Below, piece after piece: positions 23,828 through 32,173 of a stretch of 64,000 nt of DNA. Position 1 is the first letter of the stretch. Every line of letters begins with the position of its first letter. Origin of the DNA: Paenibacillus typhae (lineage in GTDB: Bacteria > Bacillota > Bacilli > Paenibacillales > Paenibacillaceae). Location of the stretch: the NCBI RefSeq assembly GCF_900099765.1, contig NZ_FNDX01000009.1, positions 124,001 to 188,000 on the forward strand, given 5' to 3'. Made by a program: the position numbers and the translations under genes. Under the pieces are notes generated by a model, which saw only the letters and a program-made list of their open reading frames with translations, ran no database searches and was not told where the DNA came from.

Positions 23828-25684
23828 CTACTCCCCGTCTGCCAGCAGCAGGAAGGAATATGGCTCCATACGGATTTCCGAAGCGGTTGCCAGCTCCAGG
23901 CCGTTATACAAATCTGTTAACCTGCGGTTTTGCAGCTCATATGGCAGCTTAACAACAGCAGCATCGGCCGAGTTGTGAAGCAGCACGTACAGGGTAGCGC
24001 CGCCGGCGGATTTTTTATAAACCACTGTTTCTTCGCTTTCCCCGGCAGACAGCCATTCCAAATCAATCTCTTTGAAAAGCGGGTTCTGCCGCCGTAGTCC
24101 GATCAGTCTGCGTACGGTATCATACAGATCCTGATTTTGCTCCTCCGGGTTCCAGGGCATACACTGCCGGTTATGATGCTCGTCACCGCTAAGCCCGACT
24201 TCCCCGCCATAGTAAATACTCGGAGAACCGCCGTACGTCAGCTGAAAAACATAAGTCAGCTTGACCAGCTCCGTGTTGTCTCCGCAAAAATGCAGAATCC
24301 GCGCCGTGTCATGGCTGTCCAGCGGATTGAACATATTGCGGGCTACATGCTTGGGATAGCTGACGAGCAGCTGGTTGATGGCATACTGGAAATCCTCGGC
24401 AGTATACTGTTCTTCCGCCGGGACATTTGTCCCGAAGAAACGGGTAACCGGCCAGGTGAATTCATAATTCATCACCGCATCGAACTGGTCGCCCTGCAGC
24501 CACGGATTGGAATACAGCCAGTTTTCCCCGAGGATATAGATATCACTGCGGATAGCCTTGATTCTTTTGCGGAATTCCCGCCAGAAATCATGGGATACCT
24601 CATTAGCCACATCGAGCCTCCAGCCGTCAATGTGATAACGCTCCGTCCAGTAGACGGCTGCACTGATCAGATACTCACGCGCAGCCGGATTTCCGGTATT
24701 CCATTTCGGCATCATCTCTGTATAGGCAAAGGTGCGGTAATTCAGGTGCTCTCCGAAATAATAGCCTTCCCTGGCGGCCAGCTCCGTGTCCGGAACAATC
24801 TCCTTATCTCCATCCAGTATATAAAAATAGTCATAAAATGGCGAACGTCGGCCATGCTTCAGTACATCCTGCCAGAACGGATGCTCATACCCGCAGTGAT
24901 TGAATACCGCATCCAGCATCACGCGAATGCCCCGCTTGTGCGCTTCCTCCACCATTCTACCGAACGTTTCATTGTCGCCGAAGCTCGGATCAATCTTGAA
25001 ATAGTCTCTTGTATCATACTTGTGGGAGCTCGGTGAATCAAACAGGGGGGTAAAATAGATTCCCGTGCAGCCGAGATCGCGGATATAGTCAAGCTTTTCG
25101 CTGATTCCCTGCAGATTACCGCCAAACTTTTTACCGTTGCCGTCAAGCTGGTCACTGCCCCATTCCAGAATTTCTTCAGAAGGAGCAGCAGCGGCACTTC
25201 GGTTGAACCGGTCGGGAAAAATCTGATACCACACAGTATCGGGAACCCATTCCGGCGCTGCATACAGGTCCTCCTCCAAAATGTACGGATAATTATAATA
25301 GTTCGTATAATCCTTAGGCGGAGTCCAGTCCCGCTCAAGCGTCGTAAAACGCTGGCAGCCTGCGAAGCAGCACTCCTTGCCGTCATCCAGCACAAAAGCA
25401 TATTTAATTCTTCTCCAGTTAAACCCGGTAAGCTCGGCAAACCAGCAGTCATGATAACGGGTAACATATTCCTTTTTCATCTCAACCCGCTGCATCATAT
25501 CAACGGCAAATGCATAGACATGCGAATCTTTGGATACCGGCTTCCAGTTGAACGGGTCCATCGCCAGTACAGTGACTGACTTCAAGTCGTCTTTTTTGGT
25601 CTTGATGCGGATATGCAGTGTTTCAGTATCGTAGGCGTACGAGAAAGGCCCCTTGGGCTCATGATAAAAGGATGCTAAATCCAT
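23828..25684 (-). CDS. GH13 alpha-amylase family, neopullulanase/cyclomaltodextrinase-like
   Basis: A 618-residue cytoplasmic GH13 enzyme. The N-terminal beta domain covers about residues 1-125, typical of the GH13_20 cyclomaltodextrinase/neopullulanase branch. Catalytic barrel motifs are DAVFNHCG, GWRLDVANEV (nucleophile Asp), ILGENW (acid/base Glu) and LDSHDTARI (transition-state Asp). It hydrolyses maltodextrins, cyclodextrins or pullulan-derived oligosaccharides. ATG 25684 has AAAGGAG eight bases upstream; an in-frame GTG at 25693 overlaps the site. It is the first gene of an operon with the debranching enzyme, driven by the promoter/operator at 25716-25769. Confidence 0.92.
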   Translation of the reverse strand: MDLASFYHEPKGPFSYAYDTETLHIRIKTKKDDLKSVTVLAMDPFNWKPVSKDSHVYAFAVDMMQRVEMKKEYVTRYHDCWFAELTGFNWRRIKYAFVLDDGKECCFAGCQRFTTLERDWTPPKDYTNYYNYPYILEEDLYAAPEWVPDTVWYQIFPDRFNRSAAAAPSEEILEWGSDQLDGNGKKFGGNLQGISEKLDYIRDLGCTGIYFTPLFDSPSSHKYDTRDYFKIDPSFGDNETFGRMVEEAHKRGIRVMLDAVFNHCGYEHPFWQDVLKHGRRSPFYDYFYILDGDKEIVPDTELAAREGYYFGEHLNYRTFAYTEMMPKWNTGNPAAREYLISAAVYWTERYHIDGWRLDVANEVSHDFWREFRKRIKAIRSDIYILGENWLYSNPWLQGDQFDAVMNYEFTWPVTRFFGTNVPAEEQYTAEDFQYAINQLLVSYPKHVARNMFNPLDSHDTARILHFCGDNTELVKLTYVFQLTYGGSPSIYYGGEVGLSGDEHHNRQCMPWNPEEQNQDLYDTVRRLIGLRRQNPLFKEIDLEWLSAGESEETVVYKKSAGGATLYVLLHNSADAAVVKLPYELQNRRLTDLYNGLELATASEIRMEPYSFLLLADGE

Positions 25685-25715
25685 GCGGTACACTCCTTTA
25701 AAAGGGATTATAACT

Positions 25716-25769
25716 TAACTTATACGTTTAAGTTATGTAAGTATATCGCTCACTCAAAGAGTCTGTCAA
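25716..25769 (-). promoter_or_regulatory. Promoter and palindromic operator of the alpha-glucan operon
   Basis: On the minus strand TTGACA (25769-25764) is followed, after 18 bases, by TATACT (25745-25740), a good sigma-A promoter. Just downstream, TAACTTATACGTTTAAGTTA (25716-25735) is a 20-bp near-perfect palindrome centred on CG, the form of a LacI/MalR-type operator. It overlaps the expected start point. Its repressor is not encoded in the window, and the palindrome differs from the mannosidase operator. Confidence 0.65.
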
Positions 25770-25797
25770 TCAGCTTTCTGTTCGAGGGAAAATACAA

Positions 25798-26565
25798 TTA
25801 TCCGAAGGAAGTTCTGGAAGCAGCCATAGTATTTAAGGCGTTCTCAAAATAGCTATATACTTCATCTGCAATCCCCAAAAACTCTTCAACAAGTACATTA
25901 CTATCCAAGTAACAAGCATACAGATAATCAACTAAAGCGGAGTCAATCTCACAATAGTTTAATATGTCATTCTTCATCTTATAAATATCATCTTGCCATA
26001 CACCCGTATCCTCTAAAATCAAAGAGTATAATGCACGAATTAATCTCTTAGAGTAACCTTTAATATATCTAGTTTTCAATGTGTTATCACTAGCATTAGA
26101 AAGTAAATTATGTATACGATCTACTTCCTCCTTGGTCTCGGTATTCAAGTCTAAAATGAACGCTGGAGAAATAATTATCGGTGGTACTTCTTCACCAACG
26201 TCAAGACCATATATGCAAACACAAATGATCTTTACTCAAAAACCCCACTCATTCGGTTTACTTAATACATCGTCAATCGAGCAAATTATCGTATCAATTT
26301 TAGTTACTACTGGATATTCTTCCAAAAGCCTGTCTTTAATAGTTGACAATCTTTCGTATTCAATATCTTTCGGATTTACACATACAATAGTAAAGTCTGC
26401 ATCTGACTTAAAAGGTTTAGCAGTTCCTTTTGGAATCGAGCCGCACATATAAATGCTATGAATCTTACCTTTAAATTCGGCAAGTATAGTATTTGTATAC
26501 TTATCAACTAAATCCTTATATTCACTTTGTATTGAAATTCTGTTTATAACTTTTTCTAATATCAT
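25798..26565 (-). pseudogene. Nucleotidyltransferase-domain protein interrupted by an in-frame TGA
   Basis: A 255-codon frame with one internal stop, TGA at 26238-26236. The N-terminal part (109 residues) has CGSIPKGTAKPFKSDADFTIV, the GSxxxG...DxD motif of the polymerase-beta/aminoglycoside nucleotidyltransferase fold. The 3' part continues in the same frame, without other stops, as VKIICVCIYGLDVGEE and then NTETKEEVDRIHNLL to the end. The codon before the break region reads ...NEWGF-stop-VKI, so a single TGG-to-TGA change would explain it. GGAGGA precedes ATG 26565. A separate role for either half is less likely. The DNA is much more AT-rich than the neighbouring metabolic genes and belongs to the cassette-like island. 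Confidence 0.75.
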
Positions 26566-26596
26566 ATAGACTCCTCCTAAACTAAGAGCATCTTTC

Positions 26597-26677
26597 GGCT
26601 AACGTCTTTTTTGCGAACTTCGTACATTCGTCATGACTTAAGTTATTCGCGAAATCATTCAACTATCCTGCCCTTAG
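26597..26677 (-). repeat. Cassette-boundary-like imperfect palindrome, copy A
   Basis: Read on the minus strand it starts CTAAGGGCAGGATAGTTGAA, continues with TTCGCGAATAACTTAAG, and ends ACGAAGTTCGCAAAAAAG and ACGTTAGC. The TTCGCGAA and GTTCGCAAAA arms pair imperfectly, and outer CTAA...TTAG bases also pair. Related copies lie at 27451 and 28891. It sits immediately upstream of the nucleotidyltransferase pseudogene. The rest of the 318-base gap 26566-26883 shows no coding potential. Confidence 0.6.
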
Positions 26678-26883
26678 ATGAACAAAAGCAACCGATCGAC
26701 GTGATCAGCTGCTTTGGTGATTTCATTGGGTTAACGTTTTGTAAGAGATTATTATTTACTATTCATTCATTTTCAGATAAAACTCCAGTCGGCAACCAAA
26801 CGCCGCTGTTTTTTCAACCCGTCTTGTCCTCTCTTCATATCAGTCTATGAACTGGGTGGAAGGGTCCTATAAAGTAAGGACGA

Positions 26884-27393
26884 CTAACTCAGGTAACGAT
26901 CTCGGATGACCCCCATGTGATGAAGTTCGTGTCCTGCGATGCCGTAAGCGAGGGCGCGCGCAGTAATTCTTACGTTGTTGGCTGTGCCCTTGCGAGACCA
27001 AGCTTCCGTCGGCAACCCTCGCAGCAGTGTGATCGTCGATTGCCGTACCGCCCGGTAGTCTTCGGCCAATTGCGCAGTTGTCCAGCTCCCGAAAGGAGGA
27101 ATGAACAATTCCTGGTCGAAACTGGACAGAGGTGTCTGATCCCCTCTTGCAAATCGGAGCAGGCGGTATGTCATGACGCGTTCACTGTCTGTGATGTGGC
27201 CCACGACTTCTTTCAGCGTCCATTTTCCTTCCTCATACCGATACGCGCTCTGGCTTTCGGTCAACGATGCCAGCAGCTCGGTCATTTGCTTTTCTTGGGC
27301 GAGCAATATGTCGATGATGCTGCCTTCCGGTACCAACCGGATATACTCGCTGACGTCCCCGGCGTATTCTTCTTCAGACGGTCTTTGGTTCAT
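26884..27393 (-). CDS. DinB-family protein
   Basis: A 169-residue soluble four-helix protein of the DinB/YfiT superfamily. Three conserved His positions expected to bind a metal are visible in VVGHITDSER (about residue 66) and GHELHHMGVI (about residues 154-158). Members are metal-dependent enzymes, often thiol-transferases or stress-induced proteins. AAAGGTG lies six bases before ATG 27393. It lies between palindromes A and B in the accessory island and is the only clearly intact recognisable gene there. The substrate is unknown. Confidence 0.85.
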   Translation of the reverse strand: MNQRPSEEEYAGDVSEYIRLVPEGSIIDILLAQEKQMTELLASLTESQSAYRYEEGKWTLKEVVGHITDSERVMTYRLLRFARGDQTPLSSFDQELFIPPFGSWTTAQLAEDYRAVRQSTITLLRGLPTEAWSRKGTANNVRITARALAYGIAGHELHHMGVIRDRYLS

Positions 27394-27450
27394 GCGTAAT
27401 CACCTTTCCATGAAGATATAGATAATTAAAATGCTCGTTCCAATGTTCTA

Positions 27451-27585
27451 CCGCGATTTTTTTACGAAATTCGTAACTTTGGCATGTCTTATGAATTCGC
27501 GACAGAAAAGGACTTTCCTTCCAACTATAGAGAGTAAGCAACTAATTTGTTGATTGGCCGCCACGCTATCCTGCCCGTTAGTTGA
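27451..27585 (-). repeat. Cassette-boundary-like imperfect palindrome, copy B
   Basis: On the minus strand it begins CTAACGGGCAGGATAG, followed by an insert of about 60 bases relative to copies A and C. It continues TCGCGAATTCATAAGACATG and ends GTTACGAATTTCGTAAAAAA. The TAA in its first block is the stop codon of the truncated kinase gene 27578-28077, an arrangement like that of integron cassettes. It lies upstream of the DinB gene. Confidence 0.55.
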
Positions 27586-28077
27586 ACGTAAAATTTAAAT
27601 ATGGCTCATCATTAATCAGTGATAGCTCCATCTCCTTCAGGTATTCTAGCTGTTGTTCCGTTAATTGGCTCTTATCAGCATAGATGGAGTGATACGTAAA
27701 AGAATATAGGTGTCTGAGTTGAATAAAGTAATCAATATCCTGAGTGAAGTTCGTATCTGGGTTCCCCCGAACATATCCCTCCATAAATTCTTCATATAAC
27801 GTCTTATGAAATCGTTTCTTTCGTTCTTTATTATTGCTTGTGTAGTGTGGTAAATTACAATCGCTAAATCATAAGCGTACCAATGATAATCGCTGTCTCC
27901 GAGATAACTCCCCTCGAAAGAAGGAAATCCAACCATTCCGATTCAGCTAATGATTTCAGTTCACGAACAACACAATCTTACAAAATCTTAACAGTTATTG
28001 TATCCGCCTATTAGTTTGTAGTCCGATTGGTCTAAATCCAATAGAGATAATACTTCCTCTATTAGATCTTGTCCCAT
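27578..28077 (-). pseudogene. Remnant of an aminoglycoside-phosphotransferase-like gene
   Basis: Three fragments of one decayed gene. Behind GGGGGGAG, ATG 28077 starts MGQDLIEEVLSLLDLDQSDY and runs KLIGGYNNC to a stop at 27988, matching the N lobe of APH-like kinases. From 27936 the frame FPSFEGSYLGDSDYHWYAYD matches the metal-binding and YDLA region of the C lobe. A frameshift near 27835 moves the rest to another frame, which continues ...HKTLYEEFMEGYVRGN and ends ...YLNFTFN at 27578. An intact kinase needs about 900 bases and only 500 remain, so the middle with the catalytic HGDxxxxN loop is deleted. It is non-functional. Confidence 0.65.
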
Positions 28078-28140
28078 CTCCCCCCAGTAATATCCAATGT
28101 AACGATCCAGTCATCCTAAATATTATTCAACTTTTGTTAC

Positions 28141-28193
28141 TTCAATGGAACAGGGAGCAACGCTGCGGTAGCCTGCTCCCTGTTCTGGTTGAA
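28141..28193. terminator. Long hairpin, possible terminator
   Basis: GAACAGGGAGCA (28148-28159) pairs perfectly with TGCTCCCTGTTC (28174-28185), and the outer TTCAA/TTGAA also pair. No T tract follows on either strand, so rho-independent termination is uncertain. It separates the orphan gene at 28312 from the kinase remnant. Confidence 0.4.
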
Positions 28194-28311
28194 CTATAGT
28201 TTCCCCTTAGCGTAATGATGTTAGATTCGATCCGAGGGCCGAATGGTTCGAAGCGTAAATGTGGTGTTATATTAAGTCCCCCGACTTCTTGAGTTGCTCT
28301 CAAAATTGATT

Positions 28312-28839
28312 CTAGTTCTTAGTTAATTTATTAAATAAAGTCTTAGAAAGTCTCAGTTGTTCCTCCAAGACAAATAAATCTCCCCCTACTTCTTCACGAT
28401 CCTTCAAATCCAAAACAAGTGTTTCAGATAACTTATATACACTTGTAAATACTTCATTGAACCTGCAATAAATATTCTTGGATATTAGTTTTCCTTCCTT
28501 TGAAAATATTGAATGAATTATGTTTTTGTGATTCTTAACATTCCTTTGAATTAATTTTATTGATAAAACTTCATTGTCAACTAATTCAAATGTTATGAAG
28601 TTATTTGTATCAGGATAAAAATATACATGACGTTCCGATATTGTATTACTTTTTGAAATTAGTAACCTCAATTCTTTCAACATAAATCTCAAAGTTGTAA
28701 TTGGAAGACCATTGTAATTCCTAGTCGGAAAAGTGAGGTCTGCTGTTTCAATGAAAAATTCAGTCATAAAAGTACTGTGTTCATTAGACAAAAATATGTG
28801 ACTCTGATCTATTTTGAATTCAAGTGCAGTTAGTTTCAC
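28312..28839 (-). CDS. Orphan protein of unknown function in AT-rich island
   Basis: A 175-residue soluble protein that I do not recognise. It has no signal peptide or membrane segment and is rich in N, L, E, K and F, in clearly AT-rich DNA. A coherent frame of this length in such DNA, with predicted beta strands in the first 100 residues and a helical C terminus (EVGGDLFVLEEQLRLSKTLF), supports a real gene. The GTG start at 28839 has only a weak upstream purine stretch, so the true start may differ. It lies just downstream of palindrome C, as the other island genes lie next to copies A and B. Confidence 0.55.
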   Translation of the reverse strand: MKLTALEFKIDQSHIFLSNEHSTFMTEFFIETADLTFPTRNYNGLPITTLRFMLKELRLLISKSNTISERHVYFYPDTNNFITFELVDNEVLSIKLIQRNVKNHKNIIHSIFSKEGKLISKNIYCRFNEVFTSVYKLSETLVLDLKDREEVGGDLFVLEEQLRLSKTLFNKLTKN

Positions 28840-28890
28840 TAAATCACTACTTTCAAATCGTTTATTAGACTCTTGAGGGATTTCAATAAT

Positions 28891-28968
28891 AACATATTTA
28901 CGAATTTAACTAATAATCCTTACTTAGATTATTCGCGAAGTTATTAAACTAACCTGCCCGTTATCTTA
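28891..28968 (-). repeat. Cassette-boundary-like imperfect palindrome, copy C
   Basis: On the minus strand it reads ATAACGGGCAGGTTAGTTTA, then CTTCGCGAATAATCTAAG, then GTTAAATTCGTAAATATG. These blocks match copies A and B in order and spacing, and the TTCGCGAAT and ATTCGTAAA arms can pair. It lies about 50 bases upstream of the orphan gene. The remaining gap up to 29155 holds the 21-bp repeat and the promoter region of the ArsR-like gene. Confidence 0.55.
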
Positions 28969-28982
28969 ATGCAGCATTGGAA

Positions 28983-29045
28983 GTCTAAACCTTTATTTTC
29001 CTAGTCTAACACTTTATTTTTCAATCCAGAACTTTATTTTCTTTT
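28983..29045. repeat. Three 21-bp direct repeats
   Basis: Units at 28983, 29004 and 29025 share the pattern GTCTAAnACTTTATTTTnnnn, with the last unit more diverged. They lie between palindrome C and the ArsR-like gene, 110 bases before its start. They could be regulator half-sites spaced by two helical turns or a replication-slippage product. Confidence 0.55.
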
Positions 29046-29155
29046 GACGTTTCTCCGTATCAGTGTCAGTGTCAGACCCGCTACCTTGCCAATCCAATTA
29101 CACCACAATATAATTAATTAGATGAGTACCAAACCACTGAATTGACGGAGGCGCT

Positions 29156-30205
29156 ATGAAACTGCATATTCATGAACAGCTCGACCCGGTTTTTGAAACG
29201 ATGGGATTATTATATGTAAGCTATCAGCCGTCTTACCGGAAAATAATGGTCGAAGACCTTGAACAATTTGGCCTGGATGGGGAAGCTTTTTACAACAAGC
29301 ACCTAAAAATCATGGAAAAATACATCGGCAGCTTCGCCAGACACAGGAAAACGGATGATACCGCCGTATTCTTTTTTAATGATGATACAACAGACTTCTT
29401 CTTGCTTCTGCAGGTATTGCTTAGTGAAAATCCGGATTGGCTTACTTCACTGGAAGGCATAGCTGAGACGGCCGTTCAGGATAAAATCCTGAAGACAATT
29501 AACGAAATGCAAGCGATGCAAAGTCATTCTCCCCGTGAACTTGAGCTGTCGTCCATTCAGTCTTTGGAGGAAATGATCCGCTTTCTTAATGGCAGTCCGC
29601 TGAAGGAAGCTACAAAGTGGAAGCTGATGACGCTACTGCACCAGCCGCGTGAACACCTCCTTTCCCTTATAGAAATTGTAAAAATGAATCTGCCCGCTTT
29701 TGAAAAAGCCCGCCGAGAGAATGAGAAGCAGATCAACAAGCTGATACCTGCATACGTTCAGTCCATTCAACGGCAACAGGATGAGCAGTTTATTAAGTTT
29801 GTGGACATGTTAGATCATGAGAATCCGGAGGTTTATCCTACCCTCATCCTGCCGCTCGGCCAGATGGTATTATCCGGCAAGCTTTATTACGGGTTATACG
29901 TAGATATGCTGCCGATTGCCAGCAAGCAGTATTCTGATTCCAGGGAGCTTTTGCTGCTAAGGATGAAGGCGCTGGCCGATAACAGTAAATTACAAATTCT
30001 TGCCTCACTTAAGGTAAGTCCCAAATACAATCTGGAGATTGCCGACCAGCTGGGGCTGACAGCAGCAACGATGTCTCATCATATGAACGTTCTGCTTGCC
30101 TGCGGAATGGTCCGGGTCGAGAAAAACAACGGCAGAGTATATTATCATCTCCATACAGAAAACATGCAGGCGCTGATCGAAGATCTTCAACAGTTTCTTT
30201 TATAA
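29156..30205 (+). CDS. ArsR-like winged-helix regulator with long N-terminal domain
   Basis: A 349-residue protein. The last 90 residues are an ArsR-type winged helix, with LRMKALADNSKLQILASLKV, the recognition region NLEIADQLGLTAATMSHHMNVL and the wing VRVEKNNGRVYYHL. About 255 N-terminal residues form a helical domain seen in a Firmicutes subgroup of long ArsR-like regulators; its ligand is unknown. GGAGG lies four bases before ATG 29156. A terminator at 30217 separates it from the ABC exporter gene downstream, which has its own promoter. It may regulate that gene. Confidence 0.85.
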   Translation: MKLHIHEQLDPVFETMGLLYVSYQPSYRKIMVEDLEQFGLDGEAFYNKHLKIMEKYIGSFARHRKTDDTAVFFFNDDTTDFFLLLQVLLSENPDWLTSLEGIAETAVQDKILKTINEMQAMQSHSPRELELSSIQSLEEMIRFLNGSPLKEATKWKLMTLLHQPREHLLSLIEIVKMNLPAFEKARRENEKQINKLIPAYVQSIQRQQDEQFIKFVDMLDHENPEVYPTLILPLGQMVLSGKLYYGLYVDMLPIASKQYSDSRELLLLRMKALADNSKLQILASLKVSPKYNLEIADQLGLTAATMSHHMNVLLACGMVRVEKNNGRVYYHLHTENMQALIEDLQQFLL

Positions 30206-30216
30206 TGGATGAATGA

Positions 30217-30248
30217 CTTCCCGTAACCATAATGCGGGGAGTTTTTTT
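30217..30248 (+). terminator. Rho-independent terminator of the ArsR-like gene
   Basis: CTTCCCG (30217-30223) pairs with CGGGGAG (30235-30241) and is followed by seven T residues, 12 bases after the stop codon. Confidence 0.75.
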
Positions 30249-30280
30249 ATACATATAAATTCGATGATAATCTAATATAT

Positions 30281-30309
30281 TTGACTTTATTATAATTTAT
30301 ATGTTATCT
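30281..30309 (+). promoter_or_regulatory. Promoter of the ABC exporter gene
   Basis: TTGACT (30281-30286) and TTATCT (30304-30309) are separated by 17 bases of AT-rich sequence. It lies about 50 bases before the exporter start, downstream of the ArsR-like gene terminator. Confidence 0.5.
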
Positions 30310-30356
30310 TCATCTTACAAATTATACCGAAATCTAATCATGGAGCTGATTTAGAG

Positions 30357-31994
30357 ATGAAACACGCTTTGAACCGCAACAAGGTGCTTCTGGCTGTAAC
30401 CCTGCTGTTCAGTATGATTGCCGCTGCCGCCGGTGTACTGATTGCTCTTGTTCTGCAAAAAGTAATTGATGCCGCTCTCCAGGGAGATTTGCAGCTTTTC
30501 CAGCGTATTCTGCTGGTGTCCATTATCTATGTGCTGATGCTTTGCCTGACCGGCTTCATCCATTCTCTATGCAGTAAGGCTCTTGTCCGTAATGTTACTG
30601 TGTCGATCAGGGAACGGATATTCCGAGGTGTGCTCTACAAAAAAACAGCTGACTTCAAAGCGGCCAATACCGCAGACTATCTGTCAGCACTGACCAATGA
30701 CATCAAGCTGGTTATCGAAAATGTCCTTCAGCCTCTCCTGCATACCTTTCAAAACGCTGTTATTTTTATAGCCTCCCTTATTGTTCTCCTCTCGTTAAGC
30801 CCGCTTATTACACTTATTCTCGCGATCGGCATGATTCTGATGTTCACGATCCCTTCGCTGTTCGGAAAGCTGCTGCAGAGCAGGCTCAATGCCGTATCTT
30901 CCGAGATGTCCCGGTTCACTGCACAAATTAAAGATCTGCTGGCCGGATATGAAGTGATCAGATCCTTTGGCCTTAAAAAGCAGAGTGAACAGGGATTTCA
31001 GCAGGCCAATCAAAATGCCGCCATTGTCAGCTTTGCTGCGGACCGGTTATTTGCTGCTAATGAAAGCATATCCGAGGCATTGGCTATATTAAGTCAGCTT
31101 ACCGTCATCTTTGTTGCCGCCTACCTGATCATCACCGGTCACATTTCCGCAGGCAGCCTGGTTGCACTGGTCCAGCTAAGCGGCGGACTGGTCGGTCCTG
31201 TACTCGTTATCATGCAGAATGTTCCCAAGATCAGAAGCATGAAACCGATACTTGAGCGCATTGAACAGCTCGCTGGCGAAGCAGGACAGCCTTCGGAATC
31301 AGAACAGCCTAAACCAGTGTTTGAACATTCTTTAGAAGTGCGCCGGCTCAGCTTTAGCTATCACCAGGGTCAACCCGTCCTCAAGGATATAAATTTCAGG
31401 CTGCACAAAGGACAAAAAATCGCCTTAATCGGACCAAGCGGCTGTGGCAAATCAACGCTCGTTAAGCTGCTCAGCGGGTATTACGAAGATTATGACGGTT
31501 CTGTCTCTTTGGACGGTACCGAGCAATCAGCGCTAGACAGCGAATCCATGCTTCTTTTAACATCAATGATTCATCAGAATGTATTTCTATTCGACTCAGA
31601 CATTAAACACAATATCTGTCTGGATGAACCGTTTCCGAAATCGGTGCTGGAAGCGGCACTCCGCAGCAGCAGCCTGTATTCCTACGTCCGGCAGCTGCCG
31701 GACGGACTATCCACTGCAGTCGGCGAAAATGGTTCCCGGCTCTCAGGCGGCCAGCGCCAGCGGGTTGCTGTGGCCCGGGCACTGATCCGCAGCAAGCCGA
31801 TCCTGATTCTGGATGAAGGAACATCTGCAGTTGACAGGCAGACTGCCTATGAGATTGAGAGCAGCCTGCTAGCCCTGCCGGATCTCACGCTAATCACGAT
31901 TACGCACAATTTGAATGATGAGCTGCTTGAGCAATATGACGAAATTTGGTTTATGGAGGACGGCAGAATTACCGAGAGCGGCAGGCTAAGCTAA
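30357..31994 (+). CDS. ABC transporter, fused permease/ATPase (exporter type)
   Basis: A 545-residue half-transporter with an N-terminal domain of six transmembrane segments (about residues 10-290) and a C-terminal ATPase. Motifs are Walker A GPSGCGKST, signature LSGGQRQRVAVA, Walker B PILILDEG and the switch TITHN. The architecture is that of type IV exporters of lipids, peptides or drugs, acting as a dimer. No partner half-transporter is adjacent, so it is probably a homodimer. A GGAG lies 11 bases before ATG 30357, which is a weak site. It lies downstream of the ArsR-like regulator gene. The substrate cannot be told. Confidence 0.9.
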   Translation: MKHALNRNKVLLAVTLLFSMIAAAAGVLIALVLQKVIDAALQGDLQLFQRILLVSIIYVLMLCLTGFIHSLCSKALVRNVTVSIRERIFRGVLYKKTADFKAANTADYLSALTNDIKLVIENVLQPLLHTFQNAVIFIASLIVLLSLSPLITLILAIGMILMFTIPSLFGKLLQSRLNAVSSEMSRFTAQIKDLLAGYEVIRSFGLKKQSEQGFQQANQNAAIVSFAADRLFAANESISEALAILSQLTVIFVAAYLIITGHISAGSLVALVQLSGGLVGPVLVIMQNVPKIRSMKPILERIEQLAGEAGQPSESEQPKPVFEHSLEVRRLSFSYHQGQPVLKDINFRLHKGQKIALIGPSGCGKSTLVKLLSGYYEDYDGSVSLDGTEQSALDSESMLLLTSMIHQNVFLFDSDIKHNICLDEPFPKSVLEAALRSSSLYSYVRQLPDGLSTAVGENGSRLSGGQRQRVAVARALIRSKPILILDEGTSAVDRQTAYEIESSLLALPDLTLITITHNLNDELLEQYDEIWFMEDGRITESGRLS

Positions 31995-32092
31995 ATGCGG
32001 GATTACGGGGGCAGCTTCAGCCGCTTTTACCAGAGACAAGAACCTGATCTTCAAGTGGCTGACAGCTTGCCAGTCTATTAATCTCTGAATGC

Positions 32093-32166
32093 AAAAAACT
32101 CCTCTATGCCTGAATGTCCGTTGGATAAAGGCAGTCAGACGGAGGAGTTCCTTAGGTTTTTTGGGT
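32093..32166. terminator. Bidirectional terminator between convergent genes
   Basis: AAAAAACTCCTC near 32094-32104 pairs with GAGGAGTT at 32142-32149, and an inner TGCC/GGCA pair closes the loop. TTTTTT follows on the plus strand and the A run provides the T tract on the minus strand. It separates the ABC exporter gene from the deoxynucleotidase gene. Confidence 0.6.
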
Positions 32167-32173
32167 CAGCGGA

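Noticed and set aside
26611..26850. 79-codon plus-strand frame in the accessory island
   Set aside because: It overlaps palindrome A, has no ribosome binding site and no family features.
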